Below are positions 54,170 to 63,150 of a DNA stretch of 64,000 nt, one piece after another. How positions within the stretch are numbered: the stretch's first letter is position 1; every line of letters begins with the position of its first letter. The position numbers were made by a program, and so were the translations under genes. Origin of the DNA: Paraglaciecola arctica BSs20135 (GTDB taxonomy: Bacteria > Pseudomonadota > Gammaproteobacteria > Enterobacterales > Alteromonadaceae); the NCBI RefSeq assembly GCF_000314995.1, contig NZ_BAEO01000017.1:1-64000 (forward strand). Direction: 5' to 3'. The notes under the pieces are model-generated. The model saw only the letters and a list, made by a program, of their open reading frames with translations. It made no database searches and had not been told where the DNA came from.

Positions 54170-54877
54170 ATGCAACAAGTCAGTAATCCATTTCAGGCTA
54201 TGAAAGATATTATTACTAAGCCAAATCAAGTATTTGCCACAATCAATGAGGTCCACAATTGGTCATGGATCCCATTTTTATTTATCGCAACCTTTGGCGC
54301 TATTCCTATTTACTTGTATTTCAATTTTGTAGACTTTGCTTGGTACAACGAATTGATGGTGCAATCTGTCGCTGGAGAACTTAGTCCTGGTGAACAAAGT
54401 GCGGTACGCAATGCTATGGCAGATCAAGCTCAATCTTTATGGGCTGGGGTATTTGGCTCAGTTTTTGTCGTTATCATTAGTAACGCCATTTTGGCGCTTT
54501 ACTTTAACTTTGCCACTAAGGCTGACGAGGAATGTGTACAAAGTTATACAGACTGGTATGGCTTCGCTTGGTGGATCAGCTTACCCACTATTGTATGTAG
54601 CTTAATTAGTATAGTAGTAGTGTTATTAGCACAGGATAATCAGTTATCTCCTGTTAGTTTGTCACCCACCTCACTGGCGTTTATCTTTTCAATAGATATG
54701 GCATCGCCATGGGCATCGTTAACCCAAAGCATACGTTTAGAATCAATCTGGGTGATGTATTTAACATCAGTTGGTTTGAGTCAGTGGACCCATTTTTCGG
54801 CAAAAAGAAATTATATTATTGCTATTGCCCCCTATCTACTTATTTGGGTGATTTGGGCTCTATCAATCGTTTTTTAA
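54170..54877 (+). CDS. YIP1-family inner-membrane protein
   Basis: A 235-residue membrane protein of the bacterial YIP1 type: the N-terminal NPFQAMKDIITKPNQVFATINE is the hallmark soluble helix, followed by about five membrane helices with a charged loop (FATKADEECVQSYTDWYGFAWWI). Function in bacteria is unknown; the name comes from distant eukaryotic Golgi proteins. AGGAG lies just upstream of the start. Its 3' end overlaps the convergent DUF3025 gene by 15 bases. Confidence 0.82.
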   Translation: MQQVSNPFQAMKDIITKPNQVFATINEVHNWSWIPFLFIATFGAIPIYLYFNFVDFAWYNELMVQSVAGELSPGEQSAVRNAMADQAQSLWAGVFGSVFVVIISNAILALYFNFATKADEECVQSYTDWYGFAWWISLPTIVCSLISIVVVLLAQDNQLSPVSLSPTSLAFIFSIDMASPWASLTQSIRLESIWVMYLTSVGLSQWTHFSAKRNYIIAIAPYLLIWVIWALSIVF

Positions 54878-55678
54878 GGGCGCTGCGGGTCTAAAATAAT
54901 CAGTATTGGCGTAAAATGCTGGATTGATGTTGGCATCCCAGACGTCTGGGATGCCTAACAAAGGAATAGGATAAAGGGGTTTCTTATTAGCGAAAATATT
55001 GTTTTGCTTGATATGTATCACCAATAATTCATCAATCAGCTTTAATTGCTCTGTATAGCTTATGCTTGAAAATTGATCGTCTACTTCTAACGCCAGCCAT
55101 TTTCCAGTCAGACCAATAAATGGCTGCAGTAGCATTTCTAAATTGGCGTGTCCAAACATAAAACTATTTAACTGTTTTCCCCAAATTGATCTATTTTCTA
55201 TAAAAACAGCTTGCCACTTATGCATAGTTAAATCTTTAATCTGTTGCTCAGCAACTGAACCTCTTTGATACGTCAAGATCACGCCACACTCATCAAAGTG
55301 AGTTAAGTTGTTTCTTCTTAAAGTTCGAGGTGATAATCCATGTTGCTCAATATCTTCCACATGCTGCTGATTTAACAATCGTTTTGTTTGCGGAAATTGT
55401 AACCAAATCAAACCGTTAAATAAGTCATGCCAGCTGTTTGGCCGGGTCGGGATAATATGCTGTTGGTGGATTATTTGTTCATAATAATACTCAGATCCAT
55501 TGATTTGACTTTGGCAAACAAAATTTGGAATATGCAAATTCCCACTCAATGTTTTTAAATCATTGAGCCCTTGCGCATTGGGCCAATCAGTAAAACCAGA
55601 CAGACCAAAATGTGTTGCAAGCTGCTGCATGGGCAACATAGGTAGTTGCTGAATAAAGTCGTAGTTCCAAGCTGTCAC
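54863..55678 (-). CDS. DUF3025 family protein
   Basis: A 271-residue soluble protein recognised by the DUF3025 pattern: YYEQIIHQQHIIPTRPNSWHD followed by LFNGLIWLQFPQTKRLLN, and later LTHFDECGVIL and FGHANLEMLLQPFIGLTGK. The conserved WHDLFN block and acidic DECG suggest an enzyme, but no activity is known to me. Monocistronic, convergent with the YIP1 gene by a short overlap and divergent from the peptidase gene. Confidence 0.8.
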   Translation of the reverse strand: MTAWNYDFIQQLPMLPMQQLATHFGLSGFTDWPNAQGLNDLKTLSGNLHIPNFVCQSQINGSEYYYEQIIHQQHIIPTRPNSWHDLFNGLIWLQFPQTKRLLNQQHVEDIEQHGLSPRTLRRNNLTHFDECGVILTYQRGSVAEQQIKDLTMHKWQAVFIENRSIWGKQLNSFMFGHANLEMLLQPFIGLTGKWLALEVDDQFSSISYTEQLKLIDELLVIHIKQNNIFANKKPLYPIPLLGIPDVWDANINPAFYANTDYFRPAAPLKND

Positions 55679-55755
55679 AATTGCCCTTGAGATTGATATA
55701 ATGTAAAAATAGAGGGGTTATAATAGTTAACCAACACAACTACAAGAGCAACCAC

Positions 55756-57402
55756 ATGAAAACTTGCCATAAACTACTCACATTGTGCCTGCCAATTGCA
55801 TTGGTATTATCGGCCTGCCAAAACAAACAGGTCGAATCGGTGCCAACAGTTGTAGATAACTTCATCGATGTTTATCAAAGCATTAACACCAATGATTTAA
55901 AAACACATATCAAAATTTTAGCTTCTGATGAATTTGAGGGTCGCTTACCCACCACAGTTGGCGAACAAAAAACCTTAGATTATTTGCTTAACGAATTCAA
56001 ACAGTTGGGCTACCAACCCGGCAATGGTGACAGCTACTTACAGCCCGTTGAACTGATTGAAATGACAGCCAATCCCAATATGACCATGACAATAGGCAAA
56101 AATAATTTTGTTTATAAAGAAAGCATGATGGCCTCTACTAGTAGAGAACAAGCTAAGGTCGAACTAAAAAATTCAGAGTTGGTGTTTGTCGGTTATGGTG
56201 TTAACGCACCAGAGTACGATTGGAATGACTACCAAGGCTTAGATGTAAAAGGCAAAACAGTAGTAATTTTAGTTAACGATCCTGGTTTTGAAAACCCACA
56301 AGGTGGCAAATTTGAGGGTAAAGCCATGACCTACTATGGTCGCTGGACCTATAAATACGAAGAAGCCAGTCGTCAAGGTGCCCAAGCAGCAATTATTGTA
56401 CATGAAACCAAACCCGCCTCTTACGGCTGGTCTGTGGTAGCTAACAGTTGGAGTGGCCCGCAGTACGGTCTTGTGAGTAAAAATGCGAACGCTGACAGAG
56501 TAGCAGTAGAAGGCTGGTTAACCACAGAAGCTGCGCAAAAGGTATTTACTGATGCCGGACTCAACTTTGCCGAAGAAAAAGCCAAAGCCATAGCGGCTCC
56601 ATACAGCAAAAAATTGGGTTTGGACGTATCGGTAACGGTTAACAATAGCTTTAAAAAATCAATCAGCAATAACGTTATCGCTACTTTACCTGGCACTGAA
56701 AAACCCGACGAACATATAATTTTTACCGCACATTGGGATCATTTAGGCAAAGATGAAAGCAAAGAAGGCGATCAAATTTATAACGGTGCCCATGATAACG
56801 CCACAGGCACAGCGGCCGCCCTTGTTATGGCCAAAGCTTATTCTGAGTTAAATATCAAACCTAAGCGCTCAACCACCTTTTTAATTGTCACAGCTGAAGA
56901 ACAAGGCTTGTTAGGCTCGAAGTATTATTCAGAACATCCCATTATCCCTTTAGATAAAACTGTCGCCAATATCAATATGGATGCCATGAATATATTGGGC
57001 AAAACCAAAGATGTCGCAGTTGTTGGCATGGGTAAGTCTGAATTAGAAAACTATCTTGAAAAAGCTGCCAAACGTCAAGGGCGTTATTTAGTACAAGAAA
57101 GTCGTCCAGAAGCCGGGGGCTATTATCGTTCTGACCATTTCAGTTTTGCTAAACAAGGTGTGCCGGCGCTTTATGCTGAAGGAGGTGACGTGCCTATAGA
57201 TGAAGCGACAGCTAAATACCGTAAACGAACCAACGTTATAGTAAGAGGTTGTTATCACCAAGTCTGTGATCAATTCCGCGAAAATTGGGATTTGTCCGGT
57301 ATTCAGCAAGATGTACAACTATTATTTGAAGTCGGATATGACTTGGTTACATCTGATGACTGGCCTAAGTGGAAAGCGACGAGTGAGTTTCAGCGGAAGT
57401 AG
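55756..57402 (+). CDS. M28-family zinc aminopeptidase lipoprotein
   Basis: A 548-residue exported peptidase. The signal ends in the lipobox VLSAC (Cys about 21), so it is membrane-anchored. An inserted PA-like domain (about 120-270; YGVNAPEYDWNDYQGLDVKGK, then IIVHETKPASYGWSVV) precedes the catalytic core: FTAHWDHLG supplies the first zinc His, GAHDNATGTAA the bridging Asp, TAEEQGLLGSKY the catalytic Glu pair, and SDHFSF a late His. It probably trims peptides taken up from the environment. An accessory islet starts directly after its stop. Confidence 0.92.
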   Translation: MKTCHKLLTLCLPIALVLSACQNKQVESVPTVVDNFIDVYQSINTNDLKTHIKILASDEFEGRLPTTVGEQKTLDYLLNEFKQLGYQPGNGDSYLQPVELIEMTANPNMTMTIGKNNFVYKESMMASTSREQAKVELKNSELVFVGYGVNAPEYDWNDYQGLDVKGKTVVILVNDPGFENPQGGKFEGKAMTYYGRWTYKYEEASRQGAQAAIIVHETKPASYGWSVVANSWSGPQYGLVSKNANADRVAVEGWLTTEAAQKVFTDAGLNFAEEKAKAIAAPYSKKLGLDVSVTVNNSFKKSISNNVIATLPGTEKPDEHIIFTAHWDHLGKDESKEGDQIYNGAHDNATGTAAALVMAKAYSELNIKPKRSTTFLIVTAEEQGLLGSKYYSEHPIIPLDKTVANINMDAMNILGKTKDVAVVGMGKSELENYLEKAAKRQGRYLVQESRPEAGGYYRSDHFSFAKQGVPALYAEGGDVPIDEATAKYRKRTNVIVRGCYHQVCDQFRENWDLSGIQQDVQLLFEVGYDLVTSDDWPKWKATSEFQRK

Positions 57403-57464
57403 GATCAGGGTTCAGGCTTACGCTTTATTGCTAGCGTAAGCCTCTTATAATACGGCAAACAAAA

Positions 57465-57790
57465 GCACGCTACGCGCCATCGTCCTTGATGGTTTTTGTC
57501 TCGGATCCCTTCGAGCCAGTCACTTTTTCTTCTACAGCTAAGAATAAAGTAACCAAAAAGAAGCCGCTCGCTACTATGTTCTTCACCCAATTACCTAGCA
57601 AATTTAGCAGGTCGTTTGTACACGTACCTGACGTGGACAAACTCAATTTACGTCCTGTAAATTGCCTTACAAAATTCACCAGCTAATCGGCGAACATACA
57701 TGGGAGGGTAAATCAAAAGATTAGAGCATCGGCTACGCCGCATACCACTTTGGTGGCTCCGCCATTTCTTTTAGCCTTTAAACCGCATGA
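57465..57790 (-). repeat. GGA-loop multi-hairpin repeat, copy D3 (full, minus strand)
   Basis: Read on the minus strand it has the same order as copies A and B. TGGC-GGA-GCCA (57754-57764); a GTA-loop hairpin; a TACCCTC block; a left arm (57664-57688); a 7-bp stem with loop AGGAC (57645-57663); a second internal hairpin; the right arm (57589-57611); a conserved-type 3' block; a CTCG/CGAG hairpin with loop containing AGGGA (57500-57515); CCATC-AAGGAC-GATGG (57477-57492); and GCGCGTAGCGTGCTTTTG. Sequence identity to A/B is low in the stems, but the layout and loop GGA are kept. Confidence 0.82.
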
Positions 57791-57811
57791 AATGACTTAA
57801 TATTGCGCCAA

Positions 57812-57836
57812 CACTATAATGGCTATCCTGTTTATT
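57812..57836 (-). repeat. Short palindromic repeat R5 (minus strand)
   Basis: On the minus strand AATAAACA, GGATAGCCA, TTATAGTG: a diverged member of the R1 family. With R6 in the same orientation it brackets the toxin-antitoxin pair. Confidence 0.5.
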
Positions 57837-57916
57837 ATGTAGGTTTCATTGCCTTGTTATGTTTCGAAGACTACAATAAGACCTATCTAAAGACCTGTTA
57901 AACGCACGAGAAACAT

Positions 57917-58165
57917 ATGACTACAAGAATATTAACTGAAGCAGCAGTAAGTATTAGTGAATTAAAAGCTAACCCAATGAAGGTTGCTATGAGTGCGGGC
58001 GGAGAAGCAATTGCTGTTTTAAATAGAAACGAACCTGCGTTTTATTGCATACCAGCAGATACTTATGAATTTATGATGGATCACATGGAAGATCTTGAAT
58101 TATTGAGCATTGCTGAGGCTAGAAGGAATGAAGAAAGTATAAAGGTAAATTTAAGTGACCTATGA
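57917..58165 (+). CDS. Phd/YefM-superfamily antitoxin (RelB-like)
   Basis: An 82-residue antitoxin: an N-terminal DNA-binding fold (AVSISELKANPMKVAMSAGG, EAIAVLNRNEPAFYCIPADTYE) followed by a helix and a C-terminal tail (AEARRNEESIKVNLSDL) suited to clamping a RelE toxin. It overlaps the toxin gene by 11 bases. GAGA precedes the ATG. It lies in a repeat-rich islet between direct copies of the R palindrome, a hint that the pair was acquired. Confidence 0.85.
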   Translation: MTTRILTEAAVSISELKANPMKVAMSAGGEAIAVLNRNEPAFYCIPADTYEFMMDHMEDLELLSIAEARRNEESIKVNLSDL

Positions 58166-58442
58166 GCTTGAGTTTAAGAAAACGGCACTCAAAGAGTGGA
58201 AAAAACTGGGCTCGACAATACGAGAACAATTTAAGAAAAAATTAGCTGAGATAATAGAAAATCCTCATATTCAAAGTGCAAAGATGTCCGGTGCTAATGA
58301 GCTATATAAGATCAAATTAAGACAAGTGGGCTATCGCTTAGTATATGAAGTCAATGACTCTATTATTACAGTCACTGTGATTTCAGTTGGAAAACGTAAC
58401 AAAGGAAAAGTCTACGAAGCGGCAATGACGCGCACAAACTAA
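58155..58442 (+). CDS. relE: RelE-family mRNA interferase toxin
   Basis: A 95-residue RelE-fold toxin: TYELEFKKTALKEWKKLGS, then IRQ-like IREQFKKKLAEIIENPH, KMSGANELYKIKLRQVGYRLVYEV and the C-terminal VISVGKRNKGKVYEAA. The Arg/Lys-rich strand KIKLRQVGYRLVY carries the catalytic basic residues of RelE. It is expected to cut ribosome-bound mRNA when the antitoxin is degraded. Translation is coupled to the antitoxin. Intact. Confidence 0.88.
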   Translation: MTYELEFKKTALKEWKKLGSTIREQFKKKLAEIIENPHIQSAKMSGANELYKIKLRQVGYRLVYEVNDSIITVTVISVGKRNKGKVYEAAMTRTN

Positions 58443-58448
58443 AGAAGC

Positions 58449-58500
58449 CGACTCAATGCTCGCCAACTATCCAAACTAACGTGACTGTCCAGCAGAGTTA
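58449..58500. repeat. Fragment of the GGA-loop repeat joined to palindrome R6
   Basis: 58451-58470 repeats the ACTCAA(T)GCTCGCCAACTAT block found in copy B at 31130-31149, then breaks off where palindrome R6 (58474-58500, minus strand; right part reads GGACAGTCACGTTAGTT) begins. It looks like an interrupted copy. The following 50 bases contain no gene. Confidence 0.55.
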
Positions 58501-58554
58501 TGTACACCGTTTAATAGCCTATCCCTGTTATTTTTCCCAATAATAAGCCATTTT

Positions 58555-59052
58555 CAGCTGAAACTTTAAAGGCGGAAAAGGCAGTGGGGCAAAACTAACA
58601 GAACTAACAGGACAGGCACGATAACTATTTATTAAAACGTTTAGTCGGCAAAGCCGATGCTTTTCTTATGCTCTACCCTCGCATCTATGTTCGCCAATTA
58701 TTTTTGATATTTCGTAGGGTGAAACTGGATTCCTTAGAAGCACAGCTTCGCCCAGTTGAACAGCTCGACAAGCGACCGCCATGGACGGCGGAAGGTAGAA
58801 CAATGCAGGAGCAATTGTCGAGAAGTCGAGATTGGGTGCTGATCATCAAGGATGTGTGATTGACTAATTCGAAGTGGTTCCACGAGTTTGGGAAGTTGGT
58901 ACTGAAATATCATAAATAATCGGATGAAGAGCATTGCCCTCGAGCGGCATTTTTTGCTTACTTTTTGCTGCGGTTGGCAAAAAGTAAGTCGTACAGCAAG
59001 GTTGCTGTGTGAAAAAAGCCACGGAGGGCGGTAAGCGCCAGCGCATGCTTTA
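58555..59052 (+). repeat. GGA-loop multi-hairpin repeat, copy C (enlarged)
   Basis: A longer copy. GAAACTTTAAA and a TCGGC/GCCGA hairpin with AAA loop lead into the conserved TACCCTCG block, then the arms (58696-58717 with about 58900-58920). Inside are extra branches: AACTGG/CCAGTT (58723-58756), CTCGAC/GTCGAG, CCGCC/GGCGG with loop ATGGAC (58776-58791), and TGC-AGGA-GCA (58804-58813). The 3' block is nearly identical to A and B, but its first hairpin has AGGT in the loop (58994-59009) and its second has ACGGA (59021-59025). Palindrome R7 is embedded at 58602-58630. Confidence 0.78.
58602..58630 (+). repeat. Short palindromic repeat R7, nested in copy C
   Basis: AACTAACA, then GGACAGGCACG, then ATAACTATT: a diverged R1-type palindrome lying between two segments of copy C that are close together in copy B. 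This suggests later insertion. Confidence 0.5.
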
Positions 59053-59308
59053 GGATTAAAAGTAATCCCTCCACACACATAAAATCAAATGTTAACAACT
59101 ATCGACTAAACCTCCTAAAACAACCATTGTTCTTAGTAATTCCTTTCTAATGTAAGAAAATCACAGTTTATCCTTGCTTTTTTCGCTCAGACTGGCAAAT
59201 TCAAGTGCGCGATTGAACCAACAAAAATAGCAGAAGAAGTCGCGATATCAGGCTTGGCGCAATATAATAGTCAAGCCCCTATAACCAGCAATTAAGAGAA
59301 ATATTTTT

Positions 59309-60976
59309 ATGTGTGGTATTTTCGGTATTCTGGGCATCAAAAGTGATGTGACAGAACTTAGAACGCAAGCGTTAGAGCTTTCCAAATTACTCCGCCATCG
59401 CGGTCCTGACTGGTCAGGTATTTGGAATAATGATAATGCTATTTTATGTCATGAACGTTTGGCAATAGTCGACGTTGACACAGGCGCTCAACCGCTAATA
59501 AGCCGCGATAATAATCAAGTGTTAGCCGTGAATGGCGAAATTTATAACCACAAAGTGTTAGAAGCAGCACTTGAAACACCTTACGATTTTAGAACTAAGT
59601 CTGACTGCGAAATCATTCTGCCTTTGTACCAACAAAAAGGCGTTGAGTTTATCGACGAATTAGAAGGCATGTTTGCCTTTATTCTTTACGATGCAGCGCA
59701 AGACTCCTATTTAATAGCTCGCGACCATATGGGTATTATCCCTTTGTATACCGGTTATGATGAGCACGGCAATTTATACGTTGCCTCAGAAATGAAAGCT
59801 TTGGCTCCCGTATGTAAGACCATTCAAGAATTTCCTCCTGGCCACTACATGTGGAGTAAAACAGGTGAATTAACCAATTATTATAAACGTGATTGGATGG
59901 ACTATGAGAATGTCAAAAACAACGAAACCAATCTTGAAGATTTAAAAGTAGCATTCGAGAAAGCCGTTAAGTCACACTTAATGTCTGACGTACCTTATGG
60001 GGTATTATTGTCAGGCGGTTTAGATTCATCTTTAGTGTCAGCTATTGCGGCTAAATATGTAGCTAAACGTGTTGAAGATAACGACCAAACAGAAGCTTGG
60101 TGGCCTCGTTTACACTCTTTTGCAGTAGGTTTAGAAGGAGCCCCAGATCTGATTGCGGCACAAAAAGTCGCTAAGATGATTGGCACAGTTCATCACGAAG
60201 TGCACTTTACAGTGCAAGAAGGCATCGATGCCTTACGCGACGTGATTTATCATATAGAAACCTATGACACCACCACTATTCGCGCCTCTACTCCCATGTA
60301 CTTGCTGAGTCGTAAAATCAAGGCTATGGGAATAAAAATGGTCTTATCTGGTGAAGGTGCTGATGAAATATTTGGTGGCTACTTATATTTCCATAAAGCG
60401 CCAAATGCTAAAGAATTTCATGAAGAAACCCTGCGTAAACTTAACCGTTTGCACATGTTCGATTGTGCCCGTGCCAATAAGTCTACTTCTGCTTGGGGTG
60501 TTGAAGGTCGCGTGCCTTTCTTAGATAAAGAGTTTATGGACGTGGCCATGCGCTTAAACCCACAAGACAAGATGTGTCTTGATGGAAAAATGGAAAAATG
60601 GGTATTACGCAAAGCATTCGATAATAACGAATATTTACCTTCTGAAATTTTATGGCGTCAAAAAGAACAATTCAGTGACGGTGTGGGTTATTCGTGGATT
60701 GATTCACTTAAAGAATTTATCGAAACCCAAGTCACAGATGCACAAATGGCTTCAGCGGAATTTCGTTTTCCAGTGAACACTCCTGATACAAAAGAAGGCT
60801 ACTTCTATCGCACCATTTTTGAAGGGTACTTCCCACAGGAAAGCGCAGCTAAATGTGTACCTAGCGGAAAATCTATCGCTTGTAGTACGGTAGAAGCCTT
60901 AGAATGGGATGCTAGCTTTAAAGCTAATGCGGATCCATCGGGTCGTGCAATGAGCACTGTTCACGGTAAGGGCTAA
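59309..60976 (+). CDS. asnB: Glutamine-hydrolysing asparagine synthase B
   Basis: A 555-residue enzyme making asparagine from aspartate, ATP and glutamine. MCGIFGI places the nucleophile Cys2 at the mature N-terminus of the glutaminase domain (about 1-190; LRHRGPDWSG, NGEIYNH). The synthetase domain has the PP-loop LLSGGLDSSLVSA (about residue 232) and LSGEGADEIFGGY (about 348). Length and sequence are close to E. coli AsnB (554). It has its own upstream region of about 250 bp with no other gene and is followed by a terminator. Confidence 0.96.
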   Translation: MCGIFGILGIKSDVTELRTQALELSKLLRHRGPDWSGIWNNDNAILCHERLAIVDVDTGAQPLISRDNNQVLAVNGEIYNHKVLEAALETPYDFRTKSDCEIILPLYQQKGVEFIDELEGMFAFILYDAAQDSYLIARDHMGIIPLYTGYDEHGNLYVASEMKALAPVCKTIQEFPPGHYMWSKTGELTNYYKRDWMDYENVKNNETNLEDLKVAFEKAVKSHLMSDVPYGVLLSGGLDSSLVSAIAAKYVAKRVEDNDQTEAWWPRLHSFAVGLEGAPDLIAAQKVAKMIGTVHHEVHFTVQEGIDALRDVIYHIETYDTTTIRASTPMYLLSRKIKAMGIKMVLSGEGADEIFGGYLYFHKAPNAKEFHEETLRKLNRLHMFDCARANKSTSAWGVEGRVPFLDKEFMDVAMRLNPQDKMCLDGKMEKWVLRKAFDNNEYLPSEILWRQKEQFSDGVGYSWIDSLKEFIETQVTDAQMASAEFRFPVNTPDTKEGYFYRTIFEGYFPQESAAKCVPSGKSIACSTVEALEWDASFKANADPSGRAMSTVHGKG

Positions 60977-61016
60977 GATTTAGCTAATGTGAACTAGATA
61001 CACATACTAAGAAGCT

Positions 61017-61048
61017 AAAAACCAGAGTACATCACTCTGGTTTTTTTT
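61017..61048. terminator. Terminator after asnB, overlapping the next gene's 3' end
   Basis: An 11-bp stem AAAACCAGAGT / ACTCTGGTTTT has a 5-nt loop and is followed by a T-run on the plus strand. Its right half encodes the last codons and stop of the convergent minus-strand gene. Confidence 0.87.
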
Positions 61049-61913
61049 CTGGTTCAGGAATATTAAGCTTGCCGTCAAACCATAATTCCTTTCTGTCCAA
61101 GGGTGTTTTTTCGGGTAAAAAAGTATTCTTTAACAAATAAAAGGTTCTATCTTCAATCTGCGCTTTTTCAATGTTAGCTTTGTATTTCTCCAAAAATAAC
61201 GCTTCAAACTTGCCATTTTCAATCGCTTTCTCAAGCCCTCTTTCAATCAGACTCGCTAGGGGCACACTTTTCTTATTTACAAAAAAGTAAATAGCGGCGG
61301 GATAACGTATCCCAAGCGTGGGTTGGACCTCTATTGGAATTTGTGTTTCGCTTTTGGCCAACTCGTCCCATATTTCTATGATTGAACGAGGAAAAAAATC
61401 CCCTTGTGCTTTGCCAAGCATCCTCATTAGCCCACTTTGGGTACGTTCGGTGATCACATCAAAACCATTAAATTGCAATATTTTGGTATCTGGCCAATCC
61501 CGCCCCTGCAATGGAGCGAGTTTGACCAAATGATCAAGCTGCTGGATATATTTAAAACGTCCAGCCATGTCTTGTCGAATTAACAATAAACGCCATCCAA
61601 TTAGTCCCTTAAATATGGGAATGCGAATAGGTAATAAGTCTTTTTCACGCTGAGGATTGGTCATACCCCAAACAATATTTATTTCTCTATTGTCTTGCAG
61701 CCTACTCAATGCCTTGCCTTTGGACAAAATATTGACTGAGGGTGTTAGTTGATAATTTACCCCTGTTTGATCCAAAGCCAAGGCTAATAACTCTATAGGG
61801 TACTCTTCAATTGTTGAAGCGGATTCAAGGGCTCGAGGAAACGTTATTTGCCAAGATGCACTCTGGGCATTAAGGCTACAAAATAGGAAAAACCCAACCA
61901 AGGCTTTGATCAT
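61032..61913 (-). CDS. Periplasmic solute-binding-like protein
   Basis: A 293-residue protein with a signal peptide (MIKALVGFFLFCSLNAQSA) and a diverged family-3 solute-binding pattern: ITFPRALESASTIEEYPIELLALAL at the start (split by the binding cleft), DREINIVWGMT-like segment, and RGLEKAIENGKFEALFLEKY near the end. No transporter genes adjoin. The start overlaps the stop of the upstream small gene by 4 bases, so the two are co-translated. Ligand and role unknown; similar orphans are frequent in Alteromonadales. Confidence 0.65.
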   Translation of the reverse strand: MIKALVGFFLFCSLNAQSASWQITFPRALESASTIEEYPIELLALALDQTGVNYQLTPSVNILSKGKALSRLQDNREINIVWGMTNPQREKDLLPIRIPIFKGLIGWRLLLIRQDMAGRFKYIQQLDHLVKLAPLQGRDWPDTKILQFNGFDVITERTQSGLMRMLGKAQGDFFPRSIIEIWDELAKSETQIPIEVQPTLGIRYPAAIYFFVNKKSVPLASLIERGLEKAIENGKFEALFLEKYKANIEKAQIEDRTFYLLKNTFLPEKTPLDRKELWFDGKLNIPEPEKKPE

Positions 61914-62332
61914 AAATACTCAATACGTTTAAAAATGTCAGCAAGTTTATGCTCATCGTCATCAATTACCGCCACAATTATCTTAAGTTGTTTATCGGGC
62001 ATTTTTTGTAAGGTATATGAGGTCGCACAGCCAAAACATAATTGTTGTTTTGCGTCATAAAATTGCCAACGCATTTTTGAAAAAAACAAAGTATCTGATA
62101 GACGCATAGTTTGCTGTAATTTTGACTCAAAGGTTTTAATGCCTGCTTGGCTAAACTTGGTCATCATGTGACTAATGGCTTGTTCTAACTCTATTTCGTT
62201 AGCCATGACCTTTTTAATATTATCATTCATAATAATAGTTGGTGGTAAACAATAGCTGGCTATTTTTTTCGGATCAAAAGTATTTAATGCTTTGGCATAA
62301 AGATCTAAAAAGTTTTCTGAATCAATGGGCAT
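61910..62332 (-). CDS. NTF2/SnoaL-like small protein
   Basis: A 140-residue cytosolic protein with a pattern like NTF2-type cones: LDLYAKALNTFDPKKIASYCLPPTI (initial helices, split here), a central region IKTFESKLQQTMRLSDTLFF, then strands MRWQFYDAKQQLCFGCATSYTL and KIIVAVIDDDEH. No catalytic residues can be named. It is the first gene of a two-gene unit with the periplasmic protein and lies 44 bases from queE in the same direction, so it could be read through from queE. Confidence 0.55.
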   Translation of the reverse strand: MPIDSENFLDLYAKALNTFDPKKIASYCLPPTIIMNDNIKKVMANEIELEQAISHMMTKFSQAGIKTFESKLQQTMRLSDTLFFSKMRWQFYDAKQQLCFGCATSYTLQKMPDKQLKIIVAVIDDDEHKLADIFKRIEYL

Positions 62333-62376
62333 AAATGACCAGTTCCTTAATTACACATATTCTGTTCATAAGACCG

Positions 62377-63051
62377 TTACTCGATCCCAATAAATTTATG
62401 CGTTTGTAATGACAAACGCCAATTACGCGCTATACAAGTTTTAATTGCAAGGTCGGTCGCTCGTTTTTGTTGGCTAATGGGCTGTAAATAAATGTTGGGC
62501 AGCGCTTGGTCACCCAATAAGGTTAACACTTGGTCTAACTCTTCAATATGTTTTTCCATGGCTATTGGGTGTTTAATTTCATTTGCTCGGCGCATTGCGC
62601 TACTTAATACAGGCCTGCCCCCAGGCATATTCACTTTGGGTGAAACTGTAACCCAAGTATCAGGATGGGCAATGATTTCATAAGTGCCACTGGTTTCAAT
62701 TTGTACCGAATAACCTTTTGTTATTAAGCTACTAGTGATCTCAGTCAAATCATACAAACAAGGCTCACCACCGGTGATCACAATATGTTTAGCGACATAA
62801 CCATGAAGTTTAAAAAGTTCTAATAGTTGAGCGGTGGAGTGTTCAAACCAGCTATCAGACTCTGCGGTTTCCGCCATCACCGCATCACTAGTGGTTTTTA
62901 ATTCAGGCGACACCACCCAAGTGTGTTTAGTGTCACACCATGGACAGCCAACTGGGCAACCTTGCAAGCGTACAAAAATGGATGGCAACCCTGTATAACT
63001 GCCCTCTCCTTGCAAAGACTCAAACACTTCATTAATTTTATACGAATTCAA
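62377..63051 (-). CDS. queE: 7-carboxy-7-deazaguanine synthase QueE
   Basis: A 224-residue radical-SAM enzyme converting 6-carboxy-tetrahydropterin to 7-carboxy-7-deazaguanine on the route to queuosine. The N-terminus has FESLQGEGSYTGLPSIFVR, and the Fe-S cluster cysteines are in LQGCPVGCPWCDTKHTW (C32, C36, C39). SAM-binding IVITGGEPCLYD follows. Length matches E. coli QueE (223). It is divergent from queC across 99 bases, an arrangement that suits joint control; no preQ1 riboswitch pattern was recognised. Confidence 0.94.
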   Translation of the reverse strand: MNSYKINEVFESLQGEGSYTGLPSIFVRLQGCPVGCPWCDTKHTWVVSPELKTTSDAVMAETAESDSWFEHSTAQLLELFKLHGYVAKHIVITGGEPCLYDLTEITSSLITKGYSVQIETSGTYEIIAHPDTWVTVSPKVNMPGGRPVLSSAMRRANEIKHPIAMEKHIEELDQVLTLLGDQALPNIYLQPISQQKRATDLAIKTCIARNWRLSLQTHKFIGIE

Positions 63052-63150
63052 TCACTTTCCTTTTTGTTTAACGCATTCCTGTTGTGGGAATTTAGCGTCA
63101 AATCACTTAAAATCACTACATAATGAATTGATTATAAAGAAGCAAAGCTC

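Noticed and set aside
58734-59078. 114-residue minus-strand ORF and neighbours inside copy C
   Set aside because: Created by the repeat's hairpins. It shares no product with the other full copies and lacks a start signal.
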